This document shows, in pieces, positions 24,320-36,971 of a DNA stretch of 64,000 bases. Source of the DNA: Pegea sp. RAD2-039. Its lineage: Eukaryota; Chordata; Thaliacea; Salpida; Salpidae. Positions within the stretch are counted from its first letter, which is position 1; the number at the start of each line of letters is the position of its first letter. The position numbers and the translations under genes are program-made. The DNA lies in assembly GCA_034620365.1 (NCBI GenBank), contig JAQGEQ010000003.1, positions 1,144,644 through 1,208,643 on the forward strand, given 5' to 3'. The notes beneath the pieces are model-generated. The model made no database searches. It was given only the letters and a program-made list of their open reading frames with translations, and had not been told where the DNA came from.

Positions 24320-26827
24320 AGATTATCAATTAATTATTGTAACATCAGATTTTTGGCAAATTAGATAGACCCCGTGTCCCATTGACTTCCACTAAACCGA
24401 TATATTGTTCCTAGCTGAGTACTATCTGATAAAATTCCTAATAAACTCTATGACCTTTACCCCTGGCAATCATACCATCGGAGGAGGTATCATAACTCGA
24501 TAGAAGTGACAGAAAAGCTTAGGAGGTTCATACAAATTTAGATTCTTTCTCATTGTCAAAAAAGTCTTATTATTTACGGAACTATTTGTGTCGAATTTTA
24601 ACCTGAAATCTAAAGTCAGATTCAAATGTGTTGATATCTGATCAAGTCTGTCCAAATATTTGCTCCACTAAAAGCTTCCTTTTACCTCAATCGTATAAAA
24701 ACTTCATCTTGCAGTAAACACTTGTTGAATGAAACCATCTCTTATGCAAATAATATAAAATTTGTGCTTAAGTGTACGAAATATAAAAATGAAGAAAAGA
24801 AATGGTACGGTTACAAAGAAAGTAAAACTTGTGACAGTGGCTCATCACAAATTTGTATAAGCTTGTTAAATCCAAATAAAATTCTTATCTTCCCTCCCCC
24901 GTCCCCCCCCCCTTGTTGATAAAATGTTTATCTCAGTGATCTCGAACAAACTCAACCTTTCAATCTAACATTTCAAAAGGTCTTCACTAAAGACAGCTAG
25001 TTTAAAAAGATTATTTAAAGCAAAGTAACCAAATATTGTGATTAATCTTGACATTTTCACAGCCGTTGACAATTTTAAAGACTAACTAATTTGTAAACAA
25101 ATATTTTATTATGAAACTTCTAAAATAAAGTTAAAAACTTGAAACGATTGCAGTTAATTTTTCATTTTTATTAATTAATTTTTTTAATTTAAATAATTGC
25201 ATCACAATTAAAAAATTATTTAGTTCGTGGTTTTTTTCATGTTAAGATCTAAAAATAAAACAACTTTGATAAAAATCTTATTTATAAAAAATAAACTTTT
25301 ATCAAAACATAAATTGGAAAAGCTTACAAAATTACAACACGATTAATTGTTTTGAGAAATAGATTTAGTGTAATATTGATATATATAAAAATTATGAGAC
25401 TCTAGAAGATATATTTCAATATAAAAGCTTTTATGTAAATTTGAACATCTTTTACAGGAAGTTTTTACATTTAAACAATACTTTTGTTTTAGGATTAAGT
25501 AAGAAAAATGTTTCAGTTTTGAATAGTATTTTATAACAAGTCAAACAAATTATACAGTTTGCTCTGTGCAGTGATTAATACAAACAAATAGAAATACAAA
25601 TTTTGATGTTTAATACATTTACACTTACAGTTTTTATTAACATTTGCAAAAAAGGTCGCTAATATCTTTTAAATTTTATAATAAATGCTTAAAACAATCT
25701 GAAGAATTTATTACCATCAAAGTTAGCTACGCGCAGTCAAGTCCTCTATACGTCCTTAATCATCAAACAGAAGAGAGAAGTTTTATAGATTTGATATTGT
25801 GACCCAAAGAAGTTAACAGATAAAGATCTTAAATCAATTCATTCAAGATAATCTATCTATGTCGGATTTAAAACGATTAAAGTTTTTAAAACGCTTTCAG
25901 GAAAGCACACAATAAACAGTATTCATGAAACAAAAACACACTTATGTAATAAAAACTTAAATTTTTATTAAGATTATTAATACTTTTTCAACTTTACAAA
26001 ATAGATTTACAAAAAGTAGTTACACGAGCTACTTTCTACTCAATGGTTTTTTCGCAACACAACTAAGTAAAACGACATTTGTGTAAATTTATTTCTTCTT
26101 TGCTTGTAGTTTCAACAAACCTTCATACAGCATGATTTCGTACATCTATAAACTTGATACAGAATTCATTTGAAGTAGTTGAAGGACTTAGCTTTGTTGG
26201 ATTAAATATTTTAATTAAAAGGTGACATGCTTTTCTGTTTATAAAATAATTTTTTATTAAAATAAGTATTTGTTTAGCTGAAATGAAGTTTCTTCTAAGA
26301 ACTGCTACATGAAAATGCTTCAATATTTTGTGATTTTCTCCAAAGGAAAATTATTTGTTTAATCAAGAAGTTTTTGCTCAATGACTAGAGCTTGATTAAC
26401 TTGCCTGGAAAGTAATGAAGTCAACCTTGTTTTCACTAGAAGACGTCAAGTACAATATTTTTTATTAGACTTTAATTATTTGGTTCAGTGATAACTATCG
26501 ACTATTATTAGTATGTTTTGTGAGCAACTAACTTACAAAATACATCAAAAACGTCTCGATTAATTTCTAAACTATAAATAAGCTTTACTGCATCAACTAG
26601 AAGCAATCAAGTTGTCAACATTACGAGCTGATGTTACTAACTTAATGTTGTTAGGAGTTTTTTTCAAGGTGCTAGATCAACGTAACTGACTTTAAAAATG
26701 GCTATGTGCTGAAAATGGCCTGGACAGTTGGCAGAAGGACTCAAAAATCTTCATGAAAAATCTTCTGATCTTAAACAAATTTGGAAAATAAATTTGACGA
26801 TAAGTTTAAAATCTGATTACAGAAAAC
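24320..26827. other. AT-rich intergenic stretch 3' of the GPCR
   Basis: No gene recognised. It contains a C-run (about 24894-24912), the second half of the diverged repeat pair (24660-25060), and probably the 3' UTR of the minus-strand receptor ending at 26828. Confidence 0.35.
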
Positions 26828-27998
26828 TCATGAAGCAGAATTTCTAACTGATAAGTGTAAGATCTTTGAGGTCATTTGATTCCAGAAGAAGACGAAACGA
26901 TCCTTGACTTCCCCTACTCTGATCCCGTAAATGACTGGAATCAGTAGAGCATGAAGCAGCAACATTATAAGTGAGTAGTCACCGTCACGCTTGATTTCAC
27001 ATGGCTGTGGGGAGCACGAGATAAGGGTCACTGACCATGGTACACAAGTGACCAGGAAGGAAATGACAAATAGTCCCAGAGTGGCCAATAATTTAGTGCT
27101 GACCACATTCGGTCGCAGATGAGCCACGCGTTGATTGATGACGTCACTTTGGGCTACTGGTAGTGCATTGTTTTTGTGGACCGCTGGCTTGGCTGTGAAA
27201 AGAATTGTAAAAATCAGCTTGGCAACACTTTTTATCGTTACCTGAGAACATGATGGATGCTGCTTTGGAGATGATGAGGGTATTAAGGATGACAACTGTA
27301 AGTGCGATCAAGAGCGAGAAGACACAACAAGTGATTGTCAATAATCCGTAGACCATCTTTCGCTCTTTTACGTCGCCTAGCGACAACGGGATCGAACAGA
27401 TAAATGGGAATCCGAAAGAGATCCCCCACATCAATCCAGCTGATGTACGGACAATTCGTGTCCGAGTAAATTTTGCATATTTCAAAGGAAATAGGACAGC
27501 TATGAAACGGTCCACTGTAATGGCCAACATAAAAAGGTGCGAAGATAAATAACCGCCCAATAAGATGACCATAACGAAGATACTTTCGTAGAAGTAACCA
27601 GGTGTACATCTAAAGATCATATGAAGATCAAAATAAGATCAGATGAAAGTTACACAAAATGATTAAACTCACTCTCGTCTTTGTGGACACGTGGATAAAG
27701 ATCTTCCGTGATAAAAGATGAATCCGAAGGCAATTATTGCATCAGCAGATGCTAGATGAGCAAGAAACCAGAACATTTTGCAAGTTCTTCCTCCACTCCA
27801 TGAGGCAACGGCTGAGATGAGCATCAGGTTAAGTATGAAGATTACACAAGCTGAACATGTAACCATCAGTGAGATACTGATTTGTTTGTCGGTGCAGTTT
27901 GACTGACAATCAGGTTTCCACGCTCCATCGAACATTGGTTCGTTGCTAGGCAACAAGGTATCGTTTGTAAATGTAACTTGATTCACTTGTGAGAACAT
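26828..27998 (-). CDS. Rhodopsin-like (class A) G protein-coupled receptor, orphan
   Basis: A seven-helix plasma-membrane receptor in three exons: 27673-27998, 27242-27609 and 26828-27192, with introns of 63 and 49 bases and phases that join cleanly. The product is 352 residues. The N-terminus has two likely N-glycosylation sites (NDT, NCT). TM1 is near ISLMVTCSACVIFILNLMLI, and TM2 carries LASADAIIAF (family LAxAD). A Cys precedes TM3 (ECTPGY). TM3 ends TVDRFIAVLFPLKY, a DRF version of DRY. TM5 follows MVYGLLTITCC, TM6 contains FLVTCVPW, and TM7 ends IPVIYGIRVGEVKDRF. The NPxxY motif is thus IPVIY, lacking the usual Asn. The short third loop and PVIYGIR ending are ordinary for small-ligand receptors, but the ligand cannot be inferred. 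The exons are clearly less AT-rich than flanking DNA. Confidence 0.88.
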
Positions 27999-30900
27999 TT
28001 TATAGCAATTTATCTGAGGAAGATTAGTTTAAGAAGATAGCTTAATAAAGTTTAACAGATTTCTAATTAACCTCTAAAAGTTTGCTATCTTGTTTAAACA
28101 AATAAAAAAAAATAGTGACTGTTAAGAAATTGTTAAATAACCTTATTAACTCTCTCTTAAAAACTGGTTTTATTCTGATCGAAAAGTTATCTAAGAATAT
28201 TTCAAATACTTTCAACAAAACCATAAATTTAAGTTGATTAAAAACGTAAAGTAACTTTAATGTTACATCTTCAAGCTGTAAGTTAAAAATAGATCTGAAA
28301 AAATCTGTATTTTCAGGTGATAGAGTAAAAGAGTTTGGTTTTTATTTCTGCTCACTTGATGGTTCTTCTGAATAACCTCTTAATTCGTGTTTTAGTTTTT
28401 GTTGGTGTTTTTATTGCTGGGAACTAATAAAGTTTTAATGAAGAACAAATTGGATCTTATCTTTGAACATCTTTTTTTAAGTTTTAAAATAGTTTGAATA
28501 TTGTTCTTCAAATACATTTATTTATTTCAATTGTTTTCTAATATTTCAAATCTCTGAGTTAGGAAATAAATACTGAAATTTTTTTTTATCCTTATTAATT
28601 TTGTATGTAAATTAGTTCCTCTACTTTTATAAACCAAAAATACATTTTAAAATATTTTTAAAATAAAAAATTTTAAGTTATTTTTTACTGAAAATCAATA
28701 TTAAGAAATCAAAAGCATATAGTACTCACTTAGATATTCTATTTTTTAATTTTCAAAAAAAAAATTCTATTTTTTGTTTAAAAATAATCTTTAACTGAAT
28801 AAAAACTTATCATCAATGTTAAGTAATAAAAAAAAACTTTGCATATGATTGTAAGATAGATTAGATGTCAGATTAGGTTATCAATACAAGATTCTAAGAA
28901 AATCAGACTTTTAAATTTGTGGTTTTGACGTTGCATGCTGGGGATATTTTAAGGTAGAAAAACTACAAAACAACATTTTGTTAATTAATATCTTACAAGT
29001 TTAGAGTTTGAAAAAAATTAGTTTACTTTAGTGGCATGTTATATGAAGAAATTTAATAATTTGCATAAAATAACATTTTATCACGAGTAAAAAATGAACA
29101 TTAATTGAATATTAAAATTAAATAAAACTTAAAAAGAATTTTCCAATAGTTTTTTCGAATTGTTTTTATACATATTTTGCTACAATTCTGTTGAACTATT
29201 TTTCAAGCTTTAGTTCAGCCTTTTGTATGAAGAGAAGATGATGACGATTTTACGTTAGAATATTTCTTAACTTCTTATCAATCAAAAAACCGCCAACATT
29301 GAAATAGGATTTTCTTTATTAAGATTAAATGCAAAAAATTTATCGAAAATAATAATATTTCTGAACTTTGTGAGTTTGTAAGATTTAGTTTTTTTACTCT
29401 TTTATTTAAAATAAAAGTCAATCATCTCATTGTATTTATTTAAACTTCAACCATTTTTAACCTATGATCTTAATTTAAAGATAAAGAAGTATGATTATTA
29501 CATTGATGACAACAACAAAAAATTAGTTAGTTTCAATTAGCAAAGATTTTTTGGCACTAGAGGTTTTTTTATTGATGAAGATGCAAAAAACAATCTTGTG
29601 CTGATTGATCTTCATCATATTTAGATTGAAAATGATCAACAACAATCTTTTCAATTTATCAAAATTATTTGATATTTTTCAATTGCTACTAAAAAGATAC
29701 TTCCTTAAAGGAATATCATAAAAGTGACTCACAGAAACCCTTTACATCCGGAGTTAAAGATTTTTTGTGAGACAAGTTGTTGGGGGGTAAGTTGTGGTTG
29801 ATATGTGAAGTCAATCTAGTTGACTTTTTTTTAAAACTGGATTCATACTATTGTTGCTGGTTTTGCAAACCTAAGCTTCTATCACAACACATATAAGTGT
29901 ACAAAAATGCAGATCATGACAAGATCATGACAAGATTTTAAAAATCAACATTTTGTTGACATTTCTCAAAATTAATCCTAAACAAATTAGATCATTGGAA
30001 TGTTTATTTTCACATATTTTGAGTTTGAAGTAAGTATTGAAACTAATTCTATTATTTTATTAACAGAGTTACATCCTTTACTTGGCTTAAATAGTTGGTG
30101 ACGAAAATTTTTACATTTTACGGTTACAATTATTTTAGTTAAATAAATTCACAGAAAATTTTATCAAAAATTAACAAAATCTCCTGTCTGAAAAATGAGA
30201 GTTTTAAACTATTCAACTTATTTTAGTTTATCGAATAAAAGAATATTAGTCATTCAAAGGAATATGTCTAAAAATGTTTCAATTAAGTTGTAAAAAATAT
30301 ATTTTATAATAAAGTAATTAACTAATTAGGATTTGGAATATTAATTTGAGGAATTTTTAATAAACATTTATCTTCATTTCTCATAAATAACTTTATGTAA
30401 TTTATATGTAAACAAGAAGCCATAAAACAAATATAAACTTTAACATTAAATAATTTAACATAACATAATGTAAATAAATATTTAGCGGTTTGTTGATCTC
30501 TTTTTTTATAAAAAATAGGTCAATCCAGTAATTTCAGCCCAGTACATCTATCAACCAATTTTATTATTTAGTAAATTCGTTCTAGCACAGCAGTTCTTAC
30601 ACATAACTTTATAGATTTATCCACAGTCTAGTTTATGATCATGAGTTAGTCCTTGCTAAGAAATATAGATGAACATGGTTAGGGGTCAGTGTTCTGGTAT
30701 TTTATGAGTTTTATTACTTTACCTATAAATATATTCTAAGCAATATTAACTTTCTTTAATTTTTTCAGTTTAGATGGTTGGCGTATAAAAGAGATATTAT
30801 GAAGGAGATGATGCAATAGTTTTTAGTTTATAATTTTTATATTTATTTTAAGTATTCATTACTTTCTCCTTTTTATAAAGCATAAACACAACATTAGAAA

Positions 30901-31950
30901 CTAACAAAAAACCATCTTTGTTTATAAAACGTTTGTTGGAACACAATAAAAGTATTTAAAAGTGAGAGAGCTTCATGTGAAGCAGTAAAAATTCCTAAGC
31001 CTACATAATCTTAGTTGTTTACAATTTTTATGTCTAATAAACGTAGTAACCTTATTTAGTGCAGAAAATGTTTATTTAAAGTAAAAATAAATATTTCTAG
31101 TTTTGTTTACTTTGTGGCCTTCTTATTCACTTTAATTCATTTCTACTATTAAATCGAAAATTAATAAAAAATTTGATTAATTCAAACTTTGGTGATAAGG
31201 TGGAGTTAACCAACAAAGTCAGTGAAAATTATTCAAATCTAACTTCTAAAGTTGTTCTGAAATTTTCAGAAGATATTTTACTGAAAAAATCTTTCAAATA
31301 TTTGTCGGAGGTTTTTTCGGGAAAAATTTAGTAAATTATTAATAAAAGATAAATCAGGTCATTAAAAAGTATAGTTTTCGCTTATTTACTACATTTGAAA
31401 GTAAATTGTATTAAAATAAGGAAGTAACAAAAGTTTTGATAGCTTAGAACTGACATAGTCAGTAAATATAAATACAATTTGTTTTTTTTATTGCATTCTT
31501 AATATTTTTTGTTTCTATTTACTTCACAATTTATAAATTGTTTTTCTTTTTAAATACAGCGAAAGTAACAAATTATAGCAAACGATGAAAAAAACTATTT
31601 GTTTTATTCATAAATGTTATCTTTTTTTTTAAACAAAAGGTTTTTGAACAATTTTTTGTATCAATATTTATGTTTTTTTAAATTATATTTTCCTCGTATT
31701 ATTTTAGATAAAGTTAAAATTTCTATAATAAAAATAAAAATCAATTTATTACTCTTATCAATATAAATATCTAAATCAGTCTACTAATAATGTTTTCAAA
31801 AAAATTCAGGTAATATTCCCGTTTTATGCAAACTTTGCAAAATATTTATTTAGATAAAACAAATACTTATTTAGTTTTTTTTACATTTTGTTTTGTTTTT
31901 ATAGTTTAATAAAAAATTTAATTCTTCTTCTAACTTCAATAATTAAAATT
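27999..31950. other. AT-rich intergenic stretch between GPCR and transporter
   Basis: About 4 kb without a recognisable gene, repeat or RNA. The right end should hold the transporter's promoter; no element is clear enough to name. Confidence 0.4.
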
Positions 31951-34900
31951 ATGGACTACAATAAACTGTTAGAAGAATATCCAGGTGTTTCAGTAACACA
32001 ATTATTTGTAATTTTGTATATTTTGTATGGAAGTATTACCTCGGGATTTATTGTAGTAGCACCAGTTTTTCTCAATTATGTACCTGAATATCGGTAAAAA
32101 AACTTTAAACTTCAATCAATGATAAATGAAAATAATTTATGTTTTAGTTGTAACGTCACGCTACCAGAAAATTGGTCCCAAAATCATTTCAGTTTTGATG
32201 ACTTAGTCAACATTACCACTCCATTTGATTCGAAAACAGAACAATATGAAACTTGCTACAGGTGATATTAATTTGCTTGAAGCTGTCTTCTTATAAAAAT
32301 ACAATTCTAACAAAAGCTACTAGTTGTTATATTTATTTAAAGGTATCAGTGCTCAGATGATAACAACTCGTGTTCAAACAATGTACTTCAATGCTTTAAT
32401 CATTCAGCAGACCCAATTAAGTGCAAATCAGGATATTTATACAAAACGAATGTAATGGAGAGTTCAATTGTTACTCAGGTGATAATCTCACTATTTGTTT
32501 ATTTCAAATTATTAGGAATTTTAATTTGTAAACTAATAAACATTTTTAAGTCCCACATCAAGCACATAAATTATAAATAGCTGTTCAAATGGAGCTCTTG
32601 ATTTGTAAGCTTATTCGACCAAAACTCTAGGCCACGAAAACTCGTCTTACAGAAAAATCTTGTGCTTGGTTGCCGAGAGTGCTAAACACATGCACACTTA
32701 TAGCAGTTGTATTTCCAAAAGCTCATCACTTACTGCCTCAAATTCAACATAATTTTTTTATATTAAAGTTTGGTCTTGTATGTGACAACAGCCTTAGAAA
32801 CACTATCTCTAAATTCCTCTACTTGGCAGCGATGTTTTTTGGATCATTCTGTTTTGGATACATTGCAGATAGGTGGATTCATTCAAATATTTTTAAAATT
32901 TAAGCATCAAAATTGTTTAGATTTGGAAGAAGAACAGTGATTCAAATTTGTGTTTCAATAAATTTAATTTTTCAATTAATTGCAACATTTGTTCCCAATA
33001 TAAATGTTTATGACTTTTGCCGGTTCTTAATCTCCTTCTCTGATATTGGTTTATTTTCATCTTCATTTGTATACAGTAAGTGAAGTTTTATAAAAATTTC
33101 TTTATTTATTTTGAAGTAAAAATTTAATTTTGTTTTTAGTAACTGAAATAGTCTCTGCTAAATGGAGAACTGAAATCGGGATAGGCTTTCAAGTGTTTTT
33201 TGGAGTTGGTTATAGTTTATTTTCACTGATTGCCTTTTATCGGAACAATTTATTTGACATTCAAGTAAGATTTTAAAGTTACACCAAATCAACTCTTATT
33301 ATTGATTTATTTTCTCTATAATCACTTTATGCTAAAAATATTACCAAAGATAGACCAAGATTTTTTTTAAAGCAACGACAAGTAAGAAAAACTAAAAATC
33401 TTTTTGTTCAGTTTACAAACAAACGAAGGATCATTACAAACGACTAATTTGAAATATTATTTGATGAAATATTTTCAATAGAAATCTAAAAATTAAAAAT
33501 AAACAATAAACTAAAAGATTGGAGTTTGTTAGTTGTAACAAATTTAAGTTGTTTATAGTTTTAAATATTTTTAACGTAAATCAAAAGCATCAAACCTTTC
33601 TATATTCAAAATGACCCTAGGCATATCTATTAGGGTTTTGAGGGAGAAACTGAAATGGCTGTATAGTTTGATCCGCTTGTTTTATGGATTACTTAAGAAG
33701 GGGGTTTACAACCTCAAAGGACCAGAGAACAAACTAAAGAGGCATCAAAGAAGATATCATTGTTGCAAAAAGAGCCAAGTACTTTTGCTCACATATCAAT
33801 TCTGTTTACAAATCTTCAAAGAACCTTTTTTCGATTAAAGCTAAAATACTGTCCAATGAAATTGAAACCAATAAATTGGTTAGCAAAATGTAAGAGATAT
33901 TCTAATTAATTGCTTACTTGTCTTTAAAAGAATCATTTTCCATTATCCCGAACACAGCTAAGGGTTCAGACTCACAAAAATCATAAATTCTTTCATGAAA
34001 ATATTGTTTACAGCTGATTTGGGGTATTTGGTATGCACCTTTATTTTTTCTGATGTTATTTTTACCTGAATCACCGAGGTGGTTGTTTTCTGTCAACAAA
34101 ACTGAAAAAGGAATCAAAGTTTGTAATGACTTATTTGAAAACAGATAATTTTCAGCTAGAAAATATGGTTTTTGAGTTACTAAAATCTATAATAAAACTG
34201 CCCTTTTTGCACTTAATTAATGGCTACTTATAATCTTTATAAACCGATTCAATAATGTTCAGTAAAATGTTTAGTCTTTCCAAATTTAGATTTACCATTA
34301 GATTCGAGAATATTTATTCTTTTTTTTTGTGCAGACATCAAAATTTTTATTACCGAAAAATTATTACGACCTAGATGATGAAGATATTCTTTCAGTTAAT
34401 ACACAAGAAGAAGAAGAAGAAGATGCAGATGATATTTGCTTAATCAAAGATGGCAATATCCAAGATTCAATTCAGGTTTACTTGACAACTAATTCCAAGC
34501 TTTTAAATTATTTTTATTTCGTTGTATGCGTTTTTGGAAATTAACATAATCATGATTTTCAATCGCTTTCTGACAAATTATCAAATTTAATTGACCTACT
34601 GATCAAAAATAACAAATTGTAGCAGGATTTAAAAACTAGCGGGGGCTCTTACAATGATTTGTTCAAAAGAGGAGTATGGAAAACAACTTTTAAAGTAGTT
34701 TTTCTTTGGTTTGTTGTCCAAACTTTTAGTAAACTAACTTCTGAAACAGTTTTTCCAGGTTATCAAGCACAACACTGTATTATGCTGTAAGTTATATGGT
34801 TACTACTGTAGGTGGAAATCTTTTCTATAATAACATCATTAGTAAGGAAACCAGAAGTTTTTTTATACTTCAACAAATTCTCTTAACTTTTAGATGGAGC

Positions 34901-35777
34901 AATGGAAATATTTTCTTATTTAATTTCTTTATCAATTAATAAGGTTGGAAGAAAACCTGTTTTATTTACTTACTTTTTTATGGCTGGTGTAGGGCTTGTA
35001 GCTATGGCGTTTATATCTAATCTGTCTTCAGGAAATGGTGAATAGTTTAATCGATCTAAAAATATTTTGTCTTAAATATAATATAAGTGACGAATATTGA
35101 TTATTAATCTCCAATTAAGTTGTAAAGTATAAAAGCGCTTCTTAGAGCAATTTCATTTTAATAACTAGTATAAAATAACTAGATAAAATATTTTTCTGTC
35201 AAATATCTACTACACTCTTTTTAACATATATTTAAGAACCACAGAGGTACATTGTTGATGTTTATTTCAGTGAGTGTAATTGTCATTATTGTGATATCCT
35301 ATGTTGTCAAGTTAGCTTCATCTGGTACGTCAGCTGTTATGTACGCTTATACTTGTGAATTATTTCCAACTCTGATCAGGTACCCTTAAACTTATTATAC
35401 TTTTAAATTAGTTAAAAATAACTAGTTCTATTCAATAAAGTTTAGTTCAATGTTATTTACAAATGATAAAATCAAGTTTCTACACATTTCTTTATTAAGC
35501 TGAAATTTATTTTGGTTTTCTGAATGATTTTGATAAAATGAAGGTTTTAAATCATAGAAACAATGCAGTTGGTTTATCGAATTCAGTTTCTCATATTGGT
35601 TCAGCGCTGGTTCCGTTCATACTTGATCTTGATCAACAGGTACCTTGGCTTCCTAACACTTTATTTGGAGCTCTTTCTTTAACTTCTGCTGTAGTTGTTA
35701 CACTACTGCCAGAAACAAAAGACGTGAAAATGATTGATAGTTTAGATGAAGCTATAAACTTCTACAACAAAAACTGA
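31951..35777 (+). CDS. SLC22-type organic ion transporter (MFS), 12 exons
   Basis: A plasma-membrane facilitator of the organic cation/anion carrier family. Exons: 31951-32093, 32148-32261, 32343-32478, 32769-32872, 32921-33075, 33140-33264, 34335-34475, 34626-34708, 34759-34841, 34894-35037, 35271-35379 and 35558-35777; 518 residues. TM1 is followed by the large extracellular loop with several Cys and N-glycosylation sites (NVT, NIT, NHS). VTQFGLVCDNS matches the family's TEWDLVCD. IADRFGRRTV is the MFS loop-2 signature, and ELFPTLIRNNAVGLSNSVSHIG matches the family's TELYPTVIRN region. LPETKD ends TM12. A Glu-rich cytoplasmic loop (residues ~275-300) replaces the usual loop. The family's PESPRWL segment after TM6 is not found; intron 33265-34334 occupies that place and holds a LINE scrap. 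An AATAAA follows at 35888-35893. Substrate unknown. Confidence 0.85.
32595..32690. repeat. Possible diverged copy of the ~71-bp hairpin repeat
   Basis: Lies in a transporter intron. Its right part (GTGCTTGGTTGCCGAGAGTG then CTAA) resembles GCGCTTGGTGGTCGAAGGTT of the copy at 57168-57237. The left part, CTCTTGATTTGTAA, resembles CATCTTGACTTGTAA. The middle is longer and divergent, so the relation is tentative. Confidence 0.3.
33600..33912 (+). mobile_element. LINE scrap in a transporter intron
   Basis: A less AT-rich patch in intron 33265-34334. One frame reads KEDIIVAKRAKYFCSHINSV and continues through KSSKNLFSIKAKILSN. That follows the pattern of the linker between endonuclease and RT in CR1/Jockey-type LINEs (YKEAIxxAKKxYF...NPKxLFxxINxLL). 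It is not the family A sequence and is broken by stops. Confidence 0.5.
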
Positions 35778-36971
35778 AATCATTTTATAATTCTTTAGAA
35801 CTTTTTTTCCCTTCCTATAATTTTTGCATTTTAACTCTAATTTTCCTTTATCGATTACTTTCTATTAACTGTTTTATTTTTATGAAAAATAAAATCATGT
35901 TAAAATCTGTTACTAAATTGGTTGTAGTCAAATTTGTAGTTTAATTCATTAATCAAATATAAAAAAAACTTTGTGATTAATTATAAGTTCAGTTTTTATA
36001 TCAAACTATTTAGATTAACTTTATTTGCGAAAACTTTCCATTAGTCTTTCTGGAGCTAAGTATGACGATTGAACTGAAATCTTTTCAAAGAAAAAAATCT
36101 TAATGTAAAATCTTCAAAAAAAAGTATCTTTTTCAACTCGTAAGCACCTTCGACCAACAAGCGTAATTTGATATTGCTTGACGAGGAGTTTTTACAAGTC
36201 AAGGTGCTAAGTCAAATGTTTTTTATTAAATTGAGTGCTCTGTACGAAGTTCAAAGTATCATCGCTGGAAGCTAAATCTCTCATTTAATGAGACATTTGG
36301 TCGAGACTGATTAACGTGATTGAGAATAATGAGAGAAAAATTGTTCCAAACACCACAAATAATTGAGTAGGAAGCGAAAGTAAAGTGACATCCATAATTA
36401 ACCTCATTAATGTTGTGGTTGCTTTCTTCACAATGCTAGATGTGATCTGTTTATCACTTTGATCGGTTTAGAAAATCTGATTTCTAAGTTGATTTTTACA
36501 CCACTAGTAGCCAATTATCAGGAAGTAAAAAGACGATTATAATATAAAAGCAAATGGTACATAGACCTAGTAAATTACAGAGTACATAGCTTAATTATGA
36601 CTTCTTACATATACAAAAAAAGTGATATTGCAAAAAGTATTAGATGAAAATAATCACAATAAAAGTCACCTCAACTTGTCACTATTATACTTTTGTTAAA
36701 AACTATTTGGGGATAAATTTGCGATTTTGAAAAAGGTTAAAATCGAAAGACACAAAAAAGTGGAAGGGTGTGATTGCTAGGCAAGTATAAATCAGATGGA
36801 TGTGACAAGTTGATGAAGAATGAATCCGTCATCAGTAGGGAGTTCTTTGTGGTGCTGTAGGTCTCCTACGAAAGAAATCGGTTCTATGATTAAAAGAGTC
36901 CTTGGATGTAGATGATTTGATGAATCAAACCAAAAGATCACATTTTTATTTCGAAGTTTTATTCTCATCAT
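35778..36971. other. Intergenic stretch between convergent transporter and dynamin
   Basis: Holds the transporter's poly(A) signal (35888-35893) and a copy of the hairpin repeat (36139-36213). No gene seen. Confidence 0.45.
36139..36213 (+). repeat. ~71-bp MITE-like hairpin repeat, copy A
   Basis: Begins TAAGCACCTTCGACCAACAA and ends GTTTTTACAAGTCAAGGTGC then TAA. The ends are imperfect inverted repeats (AGCACCTTCGAC against GTCAAGGTGCT), and the centre has CAAGC...GCTTG. A copy in opposite orientation sits at 57168-57237 and a right-half copy at 39813-39846. Confidence 0.65.

Noticed and set aside
27283-27609. 108-codon alternative frame of the receptor
   Set aside because: Frame-shifted shadow of GPCR exon 2, which has clear helices in the other frame.
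33611-33838. Missing PESPRWL exon of the transporter (frame with LREKLKWL)
   Set aside because: The resemblance is limited to a few residues, the frame has no matching splice phases, and the neighbouring sequence reads as LINE.
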